64,000 bases of DNA from Dichelobacter nodosus (GCF_001263335.1 NZ_LGVW01000013.1:51490-115489); one strand, 5' to 3'; counted from the stretch's first letter, positions 1 through 8,967 are shown. Notes: generated by a model not told the origin, from the sequence alone. A program made the numbers and translations.

Positions 1-59
1 AGCTGTAATGCTAATGCCGTGCCCCAACTGCCCGCGCCCAATACGGCAATGGTATGCAC
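1..59 (-). CDS. gpsA: glycerol-3-phosphate dehydrogenase (NAD(P)+), N-terminal fragment
   Basis: Only the first 19-20 codons lie in the window; the gene runs off the left edge. Read on the minus strand from a GTG at 59-57, the peptide begins VHTIAVLGAGSWGTALALQ, the dinucleotide-binding GxGxxG start typical of GpsA, which makes sn-glycerol 3-phosphate for phospholipid synthesis. The GTG shares its first base with the last base of the secB TAG stop (61-59), so the two are probably translationally coupled. secB-gpsA is also the order in enterobacteria. The family call rests on a short but very characteristic segment plus synteny. Confidence 0.85.
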   Translation of the reverse strand, partial: MHTIAVLGAGSWGTALALQ

Positions 60-532
60 TAAGCTTCTCCGCCTTGTGCGGTAGTATTTTGTTCTTGCTG
101 CAATTGTTGTTGATACAACGCATCAAAGTTAATCGGTTGCAAATACAAAGAAGGGAAGCCAGCGTGCGTAATCGCGCTGCTGATCACTTCGCGCGCATAA
201 GGATATAAAACCGTTGTGCAATAAACGTTTAAAGCGTGTTGCAATTGACTTTCATCTAAACCGACAATTTCAAAAATACCGGTTTGCGTAGCTTCAACCA
301 AATAAATAACGCTGCTGCTTGTGCTGTCTTTAGCGGTTACGGTTAAACGCAAATGCACGGAATAATAATTTTCTTCCTTTAATTTTTTATTTTCGTGGTT
401 AATACCCAAGCTGATTTCGGGATTTAAACTTTGTTGAAATACTTCCGGCGCATTCGGTACTTCAACCGATAAATCGCCAACGTATAATTTGCGAACTTCT
501 AATAAAATACGCGGTTGTTGTTCTTCAGCCAT
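59..532 (-). CDS. secB: protein-export chaperone SecB
   Basis: This 157-residue protein is the usual SecB length (about 155). SecB is a cytoplasmic homotetramer that keeps precursor proteins unfolded and hands them to SecA at the Sec translocon. The sequence has the family features: an N-terminal beta core with a PEVFQ segment near residues 29-33, a central INHENKKLKEENYYSVHL-type strand, and a C-terminal helix after the YPYAREVISSAI segment. The tail is Gln-rich. The ATG is preceded by AAGGAG at a good distance. The gene overlaps the gpsA start by one base, so both are likely one transcript from the promoter at 569-596. Confidence 0.96.
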   Translation of the reverse strand: MAEEQQPRILLEVRKLYVGDLSVEVPNAPEVFQQSLNPEISLGINHENKKLKEENYYSVHLRLTVTAKDSTSSSVIYLVEATQTGIFEIVGLDESQLQHALNVYCTTVLYPYAREVISSAITHAGFPSLYLQPINFDALYQQQLQQEQNTTAQGGEA

Positions 533-568
533 GGTGAACTCCTTATTTAGTAAAAAATAACGGGCGAA

Positions 569-596
569 ATTGTAGCATTTATCTTTACAATTGAAA
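569..596 (-). promoter_or_regulatory. putative secB promoter
   Basis: On the minus strand there is a TACAAT -10 hexamer (574-569) and a TTTCAA -35-like hexamer (596-591) with a 16-bp spacer, about 37 bp ahead of the secB start. The -35 match is weak. Confidence 0.4.
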
Positions 597-610
597 TCCG
601 GCGCGCGGCA

Positions 611-1414
611 TCACATAAAAACAAAAAACAAATAAGCGCCCAGCAATAAACGGTAAATCACATGCGGCATCATGCCTACCGTATTTAAAAAGCGGATAAA
701 TAACGCAATGCAAACGTACGCGGCAAGCGTTGCCGTAACATAACTTAATGCGATCAATTGCCAACTAAAATCGCTGGGATTCGTCGCTAATTTCCACAAA
801 CCATAACCGCCGGCAGCAGCCGAAATCGGAATCGATTGTAAAAACGAAAACCGTGCCGCGGATTCTCGAGAAAAATGCATAGCCAGTCCAGCGGTTAACG
901 TAATCCCCGAACGCGATACCCCCGGAACTAAAGCCAGCGTTTGCGCCAAACCATAATAAAAAGCTTGCCGATAATTCGTTTCCGGTAACGATAACTTTTT
1001 GCGTCCCCAAAAATCTGCTGCGGCTAAAAAAATGGCAAAAATCATGGTGGTGCTCGCAATTAATAAAGGGCGGTGCGTCAACGCATCGATATGATCTTTA
1101 ACCATAAAACCAATGAGCAACGCTGGCAGCGTCGCCACGATCAATTGATTGCCCAATTTTGCTTCCGGCGCCGGCGGTGCATCACAATGGCGAAATTGTC
1201 GAAACCAATGATAAAGAATGCTGCACACATCTTTGCGGTAATAAAATAAAACCGCGGTGAGCGTGCCCAAACCAGTAAAAGCATCAAAAGCAACGCCGGC
1301 ATCTTGCCAGTGTAATAATTCGCGGGTAATGACTAAATGCCCCGAGCTGGAAATCGGCAAAAATTCAGTAATCCCTTGAATTAAAGACAATATAAAAGCT
1401 TGCCATAATGTCAT
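611..1414 (-). CDS. uppP: undecaprenyl-diphosphatase (UppP/BacA)
   Basis: This 267-residue polytopic inner-membrane protein recycles undecaprenyl diphosphate to the monophosphate lipid carrier used for peptidoglycan and O-antigen building. The two family signatures are present: QGITEFLPISSSGH at residues 13-26, with E17 and H26, and PGVSRSG at 164-170, with R168. The rest is a series of hydrophobic helices, and the length is normal. It stands alone between secB and the divergent gmhA. Activity gives mild bacitracin tolerance in other species. No frameshift or odd composition is seen. Confidence 0.96.
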   Translation of the reverse strand: MTLWQAFILSLIQGITEFLPISSSGHLVITRELLHWQDAGVAFDAFTGLGTLTAVLFYYRKDVCSILYHWFRQFRHCDAPPAPEAKLGNQLIVATLPALLIGFMVKDHIDALTHRPLLIASTTMIFAIFLAAADFWGRKKLSLPETNYRQAFYYGLAQTLALVPGVSRSGITLTAGLAMHFSRESAARFSFLQSIPISAAAGGYGLWKLATNPSDFSWQLIALSYVTATLAAYVCIALFIRFLNTVGMMPHVIYRLLLGAYLFFVFM

Positions 1415-1452
1415 GTTTAGCCTCGAGCGTTTTTTAAGAAGCCGAATATTAT

Positions 1453-1481
1453 ATGACTTAAATGATGATTATCGGTATAAT
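1453..1481 (+). promoter_or_regulatory. putative gmhA promoter
   Basis: An ATGACT -35-like hexamer (1453-1458), a 17-bp spacer and a perfect TATAAT (1476-1481) lie about 80 bp upstream of the gmhA start, between it and divergent uppP. Confidence 0.5.
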
Positions 1482-1563
1482 TAAAGAGATTTTCCGTGTA
1501 GTGAGTGCTTGGAAAACACGGGAACACGGATGATAAATTCGTAATGAATTTTGGGAGATGATA

Positions 1564-2127
1564 ATGAATTGGCAAGATACGATTACAGCACATCAAAAAG
1601 TATTTGACGCTTTGCGCGAACACGAAGACGTTGTTGTTCGTATTGGTCGCGGATTATTGGCAGCGATTGAGCGGGGCAATACTATTTTTGTTGCCGGAAA
1701 CGGCGGTTCAGCAGCAGATGCGCAGCATTTTGCCGCAGAGTTAACCGGACGTTTTGTGCGCGAACGCAAACCTTTACCCGGCATTGCGTTAACAACGGAT
1801 ACTTCCGCTTTAACAGCCATCGCCAATGATTATGGCTATGCACAAGTGTTTGCCCGTCAATTAGATGGATTGGCGCAACCCGGAGATGTTTTTGTTGGCA
1901 TTTCAACTTCAGGCAATTCGCCCAATGTTTTAACCGCGGTAGAACTCGCACGCGAAAGCGGTTTAGTTACTTATGGTTTAAGCGGCAATGATGGCGGAAA
2001 ATTATCAACGGCTTGCGATGATTGCGTTGTGGTGCCGTCCTCAATCACGGCGCAAATTCAAGAAGCGCATATTTTTATTTTGCATGCTTGGTGTATTTTG
2101 ATTGACGAACACGCCGATCTGTTTTGA
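1564..2127 (+). CDS. gmhA: phosphoheptose isomerase GmhA (SIS domain)
   Basis: The predicted 187-residue SIS-fold enzyme converts sedoheptulose 7-phosphate to D-glycero-D-manno-heptose 7-phosphate, the first step of ADP-heptose synthesis for the LPS inner core. The sugar-phosphate loop GNGGSAADAQH lies at about residues 46-56 and STSGNSPN at about 114-121. The zinc ligand set of GmhA is intact (H55, E59, Q166, H174), which argues against the related non-catalytic DiaA. An ATG at 1558 directly abuts the GGGAG ribosome site, so the ATG at 1564, six bases downstream of it, is the better start. A strong terminator follows. Confidence 0.92.
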   Translation: MNWQDTITAHQKVFDALREHEDVVVRIGRGLLAAIERGNTIFVAGNGGSAADAQHFAAELTGRFVRERKPLPGIALTTDTSALTAIANDYGYAQVFARQLDGLAQPGDVFVGISTSGNSPNVLTAVELARESGLVTYGLSGNDGGKLSTACDDCVVVPSSITAQIQEAHIFILHAWCILIDEHADLF

Positions 2128-2161
2128 AAAATTCTATTGACAAGGCGTTATGATAACGATG

Positions 2162-2191
2162 AACCGCGCTTAAAACAGAGCGCGGTTTTTT
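2162..2191 (+). terminator. rho-independent terminator after gmhA
   Basis: A 9-bp stem AACCGCGCT/AGCGCGGTT (2162-2170 and 2179-2187) with an 8-base loop is followed by a T run. Confidence 0.85.
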
Positions 2192-2236
2192 ATGAACGCG
2201 CTCGTCGCTTGTAGCTTTTGAGGCACAATGTCATGA

Positions 2237-2307
2237 TGAACGCTCGTTTTATCAATGATTTTATGAGGTAAGCGCATTGAACGCTCGATTTTTTTTAATG
2301 ATTTTAT
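2237..2307 (+). repeat. 41-bp imperfect tandem duplication over the start of the TPR gene
   Basis: TGAACGCTCG followed by an AATGATTTTAT block occurs at 2237-2264 and again at 2278-2307, offset by about 41 bp. The upstream copy has an ATG (2236) and forms an 11-codon reading frame ending in TAA at 2271. The downstream copy carries the TTG start of the gene. The GAGG ribosome site of the gene lies inside the upstream copy. Confidence 0.6.
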
Positions 2308-2861
2308 TGTTATGGAATCATGCTTGGGCAGAACCCGCGCCGCCGGTTGCTTTACTTTCTCCCACCGGCAAAACCAATACACTAACAGAATCTTCCACGG
2401 CAACGCCTTCAAATGAGGCGCCCGCTACTTTTAATTATGAACACGTTGAACTAGAAGCCATCAACGGCAATCCTGAAAGCGCTTTGGAACAACTCAATAA
2501 ACATTTATCCGCGCACCCCGATGATGCCCGCGCCGCTTATAGCAAAGGATTGATTTTAATGCAATTAAAGCGCGTTGATGAAGCAGAACGCTGGTTTAAA
2601 ATGATGCAAAGCAATTTTCCCAACGTAACGCATTCTTATAACGCTTTAGCAGTGATTTATTCCGGACGCGGCGATTTGTTATCCGCGCAAAGCGTTTTAG
2701 AAGCGTTATTACGTTTGCAGCCGCAACAACAAACCGCGCGGTTAAATCTGGCAAAAATTTATCTACGTTTAGCGCAAGAAAACTACAGTAAGGCTCTGAA
2801 AGCCGATCCCAAAAATGATAAAATCGCGCGCACGCTCACCGCGCTTAAAGCATTACAATAA
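2277..2861 (+). CDS. periplasmic TPR-repeat protein
   Basis: This is a 194-residue protein of unknown specific role. Residues 1-18 form a signal peptide ending in HAWA, followed by a Pro/Thr/Ser-rich linker. From about residue 60 there are tetratricopeptide-like helical pairs, with typical small/hydrophobic spacing in segments such as ALEQLNKHLSAHPDDARAAY and SYNALAVIYSGRGD. TPR proteins act as interaction scaffolds, and an export signal points to the periplasm. The start is a TTG at 2277, chosen because GAGG sits 8 bases upstream and the signal peptide begins there. It lies 59 bp upstream of recA on the same strand and may share its transcript. Confidence 0.75.
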   Translation: MNARFFLMILLLWNHAWAEPAPPVALLSPTGKTNTLTESSTATPSNEAPATFNYEHVELEAINGNPESALEQLNKHLSAHPDDARAAYSKGLILMQLKRVDEAERWFKMMQSNFPNVTHSYNALAVIYSGRGDLLSAQSVLEALLRLQPQQQTARLNLAKIYLRLAQENYSKALKADPKNDKIARTLTALKALQ

Positions 2862-2920
2862 AATCCATCGAATCACGTGCCGCATGCCCATTTAAAAGCC
2901 TCAATTAAGGAATCCAATTT

Positions 2921-3973
2921 ATGAATGAAGAACAGAAAAAAGCATTAACCGCCGTTTTAACGCAATTAGATAAACAATTTGGCAAAGGAACCGTGATGCG
3001 TTTGGGCGAGCAAGTTGCCGCGCACGATATTCAAGCCATTTCTACGGGTTCATTAACGCTCGATATTGCGCTTGGCATCGGCGGATTGCCTAAAGGACGC
3101 ATCGTTGAAATCTACGGGCCTGAATCTTCGGGAAAAACTACGATGATGTTACACGTCATCGCTGAAGCGCAAAAAAACGGCGGCACGGCAGCATTTATCG
3201 ATGCCGAACACGCATTAGATCCGATTTATGCCCGAAAATTAGGCGTTAATACCGATGATTTATACGTCACACAACCCGATACCGGCGAACAAGCGTTAGA
3301 AATTTGCGATGCTTTAGTGCGCAGCGGCGCGTTTGACGTTATCGTGGTTGATTCCGTTGCCGCGTTAACGCCAAAAGCAGAAATTGAAGGCGAAATGGGC
3401 GATTCTCACGTTGGTTTACAAGCGCGCTTGATGAGTCAAGCTTTGCGCAAATTAACCGGAAATATTAAGCGCGCCAATACGCTCGTTGTTTTTATTAACC
3501 AAATCCGCATGAAAATTGGCGTTATGTTTGGTTCTCCAGAAACAACCACCGGCGGCAATGCGCTGAAATTTTACGCTTCCGTACGTATGGATATCCGCCG
3601 CATCGGTTCAATTAAAGAAGGCGACGAAGTCCTCGGTAATGAAACGCGCGTAAAAGTCGTGAAAAACAAAGTAGCGCCGCCATTTAAGCAAGCAGAATTT
3701 GATATTTTATACGGTCAAGGCGTTTCACGCGAAGGGGAAATTATTCAACTTGCCGTTAATGCCGATATCATGCAAAAATCCGGCGCGTGGTACAGTTACC
3801 GCGATGAAAAAATCGGACAAGGTAAAGAAAAAGTACGGCTTTATTTAAAAGAACACCCCGACGTCGCACAAGAAATTGAAACGAAAATCCGCGAAAAATT
3901 TATCGGCGGTGAATTGCATTTACCTGATGCCGCCGGCGATGAAATCGATACCTCAATCAATGATGAAGAATGA
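2921..3973 (+). CDS. recA: recombinase RecA
   Basis: The 350-residue RecA forms ATP-dependent filaments on single-stranded DNA for homologous recombination. Walker A GPESSGKT is at residues 66-73, and the family signature around [14 protein letters not shown] is present. The C-terminal tail is acidic ([11 protein letters not shown]). A ribosome site (AAGGA) precedes the ATG. The usual LexA operator (CTGT-N8-ACAG) is not seen in the 59-bp gap to the TPR gene, nor in the gap before that gene. recX starts inside the last codons, giving the common recA-recX-alaS order. Confidence 0.98.
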   Translation: MNEEQKKALTAVLTQLDKQFGKGTVMRLGEQVAAHDIQAISTGSLTLDIALGIGGLPKGRIVEIYGPESSGKTTMMLHVIAEAQKNGGTAAFIDAEHALDPIYARKLGVNTDDLYVTQPDTGEQALEICDALVRSGAFDVIVVDSVAALTPKAEIEGEMGDSHVGLQARLMSQALRKLTGNIKRANTLVVFINQIRMKIGVMFGSPETTTGGNALKFYASVRMDIRRIGSIKEGDEVLGNETRVKVVKNKVAPPFKQAEFDILYGQGVSREGEIIQLAVNADIMQKSGAWYSYRDEKIGQGKEKVRLYLKEHPDVAQEIETKIREKFIGGELHLPDAAGDEIDTSINDEE

Positions 3974-4436
3974 TGAATTAGCGCGCGATTTTGAGCGGCG
4001 TTGTTTAGCGTTACTCGCGCAACGCGAATATTCGCGCGCAGAATTGGCAGCAAAAGCCGCCGATATTGCGCCGGAAATCGTCAGCGCCGTATTAGATAAA
4101 TTGGCTGCTGACGGCTGGCAAAGCGATCAACGTTTTTGTGCTGTTTGGGTGCGCAGTAAAGCAGAAAGAGGCGACGGCGCGCAGAAAATCCGTCAAGCTT
4201 TAAAACAACGCGGCATTGCCGATGCACTGATCGCGGAACAATGCGCACAATTTGATTGGTTTGCGCTTGCCGAGCGGCTATATCGTAAAAAATATACAAA
4301 ACCCGCCCACGATCTCAAAGAACAAGCCAAAAGACAGCGTTTTCTCGCGCAGCGCGGTTTTTCTTTTGCCGAAATTCGTCACGCGCAAAGCGTTTTTGAA
4401 TCTGAACATCATGATGCCCACGCGGAACATCGTTAA
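3963..4436 (+). CDS. recX: regulatory protein RecX
   Basis: This 157-residue all-helical protein limits RecA filament growth. It shows the repeated three-helix RecX pattern, with [17 protein letters not shown] near the start, then [24 protein letters not shown], and [10 protein letters not shown]. The E. coli protein is 166 residues. The start is ATG 3963 (or 3960), which overlaps the recA end by about 11 bases and suggests coupling. The reading frame stays open further upstream through recA, but that part is a shadow of recA coding. Confidence 0.92.
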   Translation: MKNDELARDFERRCLALLAQREYSRAELAAKAADIAPEIVSAVLDKLAADGWQSDQRFCAVWVRSKAERGDGAQKIRQALKQRGIADALIAEQCAQFDWFALAERLYRKKYTKPAHDLKEQAKRQRFLAQRGFSFAEIRHAQSVFESEHHDAHAEHR

Positions 4437-4535
4437 TATTCAACATTGAATCATGCTCAATATTATCGCCACTGTGGAATTCATTTTTACGCCAATTCGG
4501 CGCCACATTTTTAATCAACTTCAAAGAATAACATT

Positions 4536-7157
4536 ATGAAAACAATGACAACCGCGGAAATCCGCCGCGCTTTTTTAAATTATTTTTCAGAAAACGGGCA
4601 TAAAATCGTTCATTCTGCCTCTTTGGTTCCGGGCAACGATCCCACTTTATTATTTACTAACGCCGGCATGGTGCCGTTTAAAGAGCTTTTTATCGGCACG
4701 GAAACCCGCGATTATCGCCGCGCAACCAGTGCGCAACGTTGTGTGCGCGCCGGCGGCAAACATAACGATTTAGAAAACGTTGGTTATACCGCGCGCCATC
4801 ATACGTTTTTTGAAATGTTGGGCAATTTTAGTTTTGGCGATTATTTCAAAGCGGAAGCAATTCCGTTTGCGTGGCGTTTTTTAACGGAAGTTTTGCAATT
4901 GCCGGCGGAAAAATTGCTGGTGACGGTGTATCACGAAGACGACGAAGCCTATCGCATTTGGCAGGAAAAAATTGGATTGCCTGCCGACCGCATTATTCGT
5001 ATTGGCGATAAAGCCGGTAAGGCAAAATATGAATCGGATAATTTTTGGGCAATGGGCGATACGGGACCTTGCGGGCCGTGTACCGAAATTTTCTATGATC
5101 ACGGCGCGGAAATTTTTGGCGGAAGACCGGGTTCAGCTGACGAAGACGGCGATCGGTTTATCGAAATTTGGAATATTGTTTTCATGCAATTTGAACGCGA
5201 TGCCGAAGGCACGATGAAACCGCTTCCCAAACCTTCTATTGATACTGGTATGGGATTGGAACGAATTGCTGCCGTTATGCAGGGCGTTCATTCAAACTAT
5301 GACATTGATTTATTTATTCATTTAATTGATGCCGCGGCAAAAGCGGTTGGGTGTAAAAACGAAGGGCAAGCGTCTTTAAAAGTGATTGCGGATCATATTC
5401 GCGCGACGGTTTTTTTGATGGTAGACGGTGTTTTGCCAAGCAATGAAGGACGCGGTTATGTTTTACGGCGGATTATGCGGCGTGCGATTCGTCACGGTTA
5501 TAAACTCGGTCAACAAGGATTATTTTTCCATAAATTGGTGGCGGCGTTAGTTGCCGAAATGGGCGAAGCGTATCCGGAAATTATTGCCGAACAAGCGCGC
5601 ATTACGGAAACCATTCGCAAAGAAGAATTGCGTTTTGCGCAAACCTTAACCGCTGGAATGCAAATTCTCGAGCAAGATTTGGCGACATTAAAAGGAACGA
5701 TTATCAGCGGAGAAACCGTTTTTAAACTTTATGATACCTACGGATTTCCCGTTGATTTAACTAATGATATTGCCCGCGAACGGGGATTAACTTTAGATGA
5801 AGCTGGTTATGAAGCTTTGATGCAAGCACAACGCGAACGCGCAAAAGCTTCTGGAACATTCCGCGCGGATAAAACATATACCGTTTCAGGAAAAACCGCA
5901 TTTTTAGCTTATCAACAAGAACAAACCGAAAGCACAATTGAAGCGATTTTCGTGCAAGAACAAGCGGCAGATACTTTGGATTGCGGCGATGAAGCGGTAT
6001 TGGTATTAAATCAATCACCTTTTTATGGCGAATCCGGCGGACAAATCGGCGACAGCGGCGTAATTTATCATCAAAATGGCGCGTTTCTCGTCAGTGATAC
6101 GCAAAAACAAGGCGATGTTTTGCTGCATTTTGGACGTTTGCAACGCGGCGTTTTAAGCGTTGGCGATACGGTTTGCGCGGAAATTGATCGGGCGCGCCGC
6201 GCGGCGATTCGCCGTCATCATTCAGCAACGCATTTATTGCATCAAGCGCTGCGCATGACATTGGGAACGCATGTGCAACAAAAAGGCTCGTTGGTAGATG
6301 CAGATAAATTGCGTTTTGACTTTTCGCACGATGCGGCGTTAACCGCGGCAGAAATCAGCGCGGTAGAACAGTTAATTAATGAACAAATTCTGCGTAATCA
6401 ACCCGTTAACATCAGTGAAATGCCTTATGATCAAGCTTGTGCGCAAGGTGCGATGGCTTTATTTGGCGAAAAATACGGCGATATCGTGCGCGTGGTGAAA
6501 ATGGGGGCTGATGATTTTTCGGTGGAATTATGCGGCGGTACGCATGTGAAGCAAACCGGCGATTTGGGTTTGGTTAAAATCATTGCGCAAAGTGCGGTGG
6601 CGGCGGGCATTCGTCGCGTGGAATGTGTGGCAGGTTTAGCAGCGCTTCGTTATTGTCAACAACAAGAAACGCAATTGCAGCGCATTGCCGCGGTGTTAAA
6701 AAGTGATTTAGAACATAGCGTTGAAAAAATTGAACGGTTACAGCAAGACACCAAAACTTTAGAAAAAACCGTGCAACAATTAAAACGCACGGTAGCGCTC
6801 GGCGGCACTCAAGAAACGGCGGAATCTGTCGTTGACATTCACGGCTGGAAGACGATGGCAGTGCGCCGCGATGATTTGGATAATGCCATTTTGCGCGATA
6901 CTGCCGATCAATTACGCGATAAATATCAATTAGATGTGGTCGTTATCGGCAGTTCTGATGGCGAAATGGCGCGTTTGGTGGTTTCGGTGGCGAAATCGGC
7001 AGCGGCTTTAAAAGCTGGCGCGATTGTGCAAACGTTAGCGGCGTTTATCGATGGTAAAGGCGGCGGACGTCCCGATTTTGCGCAAGCCGGCGGTAAAAAT
7101 ATTCAAGGTTTGGACGCTGCATTAGCGGCATTGCCTCAAGCGTTACCGCAAAAATAG
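4536..7157 (+). CDS. alaS: alanyl-tRNA synthetase
   Basis: The enzyme has 873 residues, normal for bacteria. It is a class II synthetase charging tRNA-Ala and editing mischarged Ser/Gly. The N-terminal catalytic core begins TTAEIRRAFLNYF and holds the LVPGNDPTLLFTNAGM motif. The editing-domain zinc ligands are H562/H566 (HSATH) and C666/H670 (CGGTH). The C-Ala domain ends with the GGGRPDFAQAGG signature. Ribosome-site strength is weak and the start is the first ATG; a second ATG lies three codons in. It follows recX and is separated from lysC by only four bases. Confidence 0.98.
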   Translation: MKTMTTAEIRRAFLNYFSENGHKIVHSASLVPGNDPTLLFTNAGMVPFKELFIGTETRDYRRATSAQRCVRAGGKHNDLENVGYTARHHTFFEMLGNFSFGDYFKAEAIPFAWRFLTEVLQLPAEKLLVTVYHEDDEAYRIWQEKIGLPADRIIRIGDKAGKAKYESDNFWAMGDTGPCGPCTEIFYDHGAEIFGGRPGSADEDGDRFIEIWNIVFMQFERDAEGTMKPLPKPSIDTGMGLERIAAVMQGVHSNYDIDLFIHLIDAAAKAVGCKNEGQASLKVIADHIRATVFLMVDGVLPSNEGRGYVLRRIMRRAIRHGYKLGQQGLFFHKLVAALVAEMGEAYPEIIAEQARITETIRKEELRFAQTLTAGMQILEQDLATLKGTIISGETVFKLYDTYGFPVDLTNDIARERGLTLDEAGYEALMQAQRERAKASGTFRADKTYTVSGKTAFLAYQQEQTESTIEAIFVQEQAADTLDCGDEAVLVLNQSPFYGESGGQIGDSGVIYHQNGAFLVSDTQKQGDVLLHFGRLQRGVLSVGDTVCAEIDRARRAAIRRHHSATHLLHQALRMTLGTHVQQKGSLVDADKLRFDFSHDAALTAAEISAVEQLINEQILRNQPVNISEMPYDQACAQGAMALFGEKYGDIVRVVKMGADDFSVELCGGTHVKQTGDLGLVKIIAQSAVAAGIRRVECVAGLAALRYCQQQETQLQRIAAVLKSDLEHSVEKIERLQQDTKTLEKTVQQLKRTVALGGTQETAESVVDIHGWKTMAVRRDDLDNAILRDTADQLRDKYQLDVVVIGSSDGEMARLVVSVAKSAAALKAGAIVQTLAAFIDGKGGGRPDFAQAGGKNIQGLDAALAALPQALPQK

Positions 7158-7161
7158 TGTT

Positions 7162-8403
7162 ATGGCGTTGATTGTACAAAAATATGGCGGCACGTCGATG
7201 GGTTCGGTGGAACGCATTGAAACGGTCGCCGATAGGATTGTGCGCGCACGGCAGGCGGGGCATGATGTGGTAGTGACGGTTTCTGCAATGAGCGGTGAAA
7301 CAAATCGTTTAATTGCTTTGGCGCAGCGTTTTGCCGCGCAACCGTCTCCACGCGAGTTAGACGTTTTAATGAGCAGCGGCGAGCAAGTTTCTATGGCACT
7401 TTTGGCAATTGCTTTGGAAAAACGCGGTTGCCCAGCGCTGTCGTTGGCAGGTTGGCAAGTGGGCATTTTTACCGATTCACAACATACTAAAGCCCGAATT
7501 CAACATATTGACGACGGCGCGATTTACCGCGCGTTATCCGCTGGAAAAGTGGTGATTGTGGCAGGTTTTCAAGGCGTTGATGAAGCTGGCGATATCACAA
7601 CTTTGGGACGCGGCGGTTCGGATACGACGGCGGTTGCTTTAGCGGCGGTATTAAAAGCAGATGAATGTCAAATTTATACCGATGTTGATGGCGTTTATAC
7701 GACGGATCCGCGCATTGAACCGCGGGCGCGCAAACTCGAGCAAATTTCTTTTGTGGAAATGTTGGAAATGGCGAGTTTGGGATCTAAGGTGTTGCAAATT
7801 CGTTCGGTGGAGTTTGCGGGGAAATATCATGTGCCGGTGCGAGTTTTATCGTCTTTTAGCGATGATGAAACGGGAACGTTAATTTCTTCAGTGGAGGGTG
7901 CGATTATAGAAGCCACGCATGTTACGGGAATCGCTTTTACGCGCGACGAGGTGATGATTCAATTGATGCATTTGCCCGATGATATGAATACGCTGTATCA
8001 GATATTGCGTCCTATCGGTTGCGCGGATATTAGTTTGGATATGGTGGCGCAAACGCGCAATGATGATGGTTCAATTAATTTTAGTTTTATTGTGCCTCAT
8101 CAAGAAAAAGATCGGGTGATTGAATTTATTGTGGAACAGTTTTCCCATATTGCTGCGCTTTCGGTTTTACAAACGGAAATTGCTAAAATTTCTTTGGTGG
8201 GTTTGGGATTGCGTTCGCATACGGGAATTATTGGGCGGATTTTGCAGGCGTTAATGCAGGAAAATATTCCGGTGCATTGTTTTGCAACCAGTGAGACTCG
8301 CGTTTCGTTAGTAACCGATTTGCTTTATTTGGAGCGAGCTGTGCATTGTTTGCATGATGCTTTTCAATTAGAAAAAGCAGATGAGTGTCGCGAATCCTTT
8401 TAA
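7162..8403 (+). CDS. lysC: aspartate kinase
   Basis: The enzyme (413 residues) phosphorylates aspartate, the first step toward lysine, threonine, methionine and diaminopimelate. The amino-acid kinase domain starts with KYGGTS (residues 7-12) and includes GFQGVDEAGDITTLGRGGSD and the TDVDGVYTTDPR segment. Two ACT domains follow in the last 150 residues, where allosteric feedback binding is expected. It sits four bases after alaS, so it is probably read from the same transcript. The next gene is csrA, with its own promoter. Monofunctional, with no homoserine dehydrogenase fused. Confidence 0.95.
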   Translation: MALIVQKYGGTSMGSVERIETVADRIVRARQAGHDVVVTVSAMSGETNRLIALAQRFAAQPSPRELDVLMSSGEQVSMALLAIALEKRGCPALSLAGWQVGIFTDSQHTKARIQHIDDGAIYRALSAGKVVIVAGFQGVDEAGDITTLGRGGSDTTAVALAAVLKADECQIYTDVDGVYTTDPRIEPRARKLEQISFVEMLEMASLGSKVLQIRSVEFAGKYHVPVRVLSSFSDDETGTLISSVEGAIIEATHVTGIAFTRDEVMIQLMHLPDDMNTLYQILRPIGCADISLDMVAQTRNDDGSINFSFIVPHQEKDRVIEFIVEQFSHIAALSVLQTEIAKISLVGLGLRSHTGIIGRILQALMQENIPVHCFATSETRVSLVTDLLYLERAVHCLHDAFQLEKADECRESF

Positions 8404-8461
8404 AAAAGTAGATATTAATGGCGCACGCTTAAAAATGATTTATCTAATTTTTAAAGGAATG

Positions 8462-8467
8462 TATAAT
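8462..8467 (+). promoter_or_regulatory. putative csrA promoter -10 box
   Basis: A perfect TATAAT lies about 50 bp upstream of the csrA start in an AT-rich gap. No convincing -35 hexamer is visible. The leader downstream has three GGA triplets (8492, 8496, 8508), the last within the ribosome site, as in CsrA-autoregulated leaders. Confidence 0.5.
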
Positions 8468-8516
8468 CGCTCATTTGATTTTATGCGCTTCGGAAGGACG
8501 CCGAGCAGGAGCTGTT

Positions 8517-8711
8517 ATGTTAATTCTAACGCGTCGTGTGGGTGAGACAATTATCATCGATGATCAGATCAAGGTGACTGTTCTCGCTGTAAAAGGAAAT
8601 CAGGTGCGGTTGGGCGTGCAAGCCCCTGATGAGATTGCGATTCATCGCGAAGAAATTTATCATCGTTTGATGAACGGGGTCGGCGATGACGCCGAAATGG
8701 AGAAAAAATGA
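8517..8711 (+). CDS. csrA: carbon storage regulator CsrA/RsmA
   Basis: A 64-residue RNA-binding dimer that controls translation by covering GGA motifs in mRNA leaders. The sequence starts [16 protein letters not shown], with the conserved L4 and R6/R7 region, and continues with [19 protein letters not shown], whose R44-equivalent region binds RNA. The ATG at 8517 is preceded by AGGAG. The frame continues open upstream, but those residues have no CsrA similarity. It is followed by a terminator and then tRNA-Ser, so it sits directly beside the integration site of the island. Confidence 0.97.
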   Translation: MLILTRRVGETIIIDDQIKVTVLAVKGNQVRLGVQAPDEIAIHREEIYHRLMNGVGDDAEMEKK

Positions 8712-8713
8712 AC

Positions 8714-8739
8714 AACCTCCTTTACGGAGGTTTTTTTTT
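8714..8739 (+). terminator. terminator after csrA
   Basis: A 7-bp stem AACCTCC/GGAGGTT with a 5-base loop is followed by nine T residues. Confidence 0.88.
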
Positions 8740-8748
8740 CGGTATAAT
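8721..8748 (+). promoter_or_regulatory. putative tRNA-Ser promoter
   Basis: TTTACG (8721-8726), a 16-bp spacer and TATAAT (8743-8748) lie just ahead of the tRNA. The -35 overlaps the csrA terminator stem. Confidence 0.55.
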
Positions 8749-8762
8749 GTCGCCCTTGTTGC

Positions 8763-8855
8763 GGAGAGGTGGCCGAGTGGCTGAAGGCACTCCCCTGCTA
8801 AGGGAGCATAGGGTTTATAGCTCTATCGAGAGTTCGAATCTCTTCCTCTCCGCCA
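8763..8855 (+). tRNA. tRNA-Ser (GCU anticodon)
   Basis: The acceptor stem GGAGAGG/CCTCTCC, with discriminator G and an encoded CCA, spans 8763-8855. The anticodon stem CTCCC/GGGAG encloses loop ctGCTaa, giving anticodon GCU for AGC/AGU. The long variable arm typical of tRNA-Ser and the GTTCGAATC T-loop are present. The 3' end is the likely attachment site for the adjacent integrase. Confidence 0.97.
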
Positions 8856-8866
8856 TACCTAGCTTC

Positions 8867-8890
8867 AAGCTCCATCATGGAGCTTTTTTT
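8867..8890 (+). terminator. terminator after tRNA-Ser
   Basis: The stem AAGCTCC/GGAGCTT (8867-8873, 8879-8885) has an ATCAT loop and is followed by a T run. Confidence 0.85.
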
Positions 8891-8967
8891 ATTGCCTTGA
8901 AAAGCTGTAGTTAAGCCATTTATGACCTCATAGAGCCTCAAGGAACCTCACCTAAAGCCAGCGTTAT

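Noticed and set aside
3876..3962. Longer recX start within recA
   Set aside because: The extra residues are a shadow of recA coding, and ATG 3960/3963 gives the family length.
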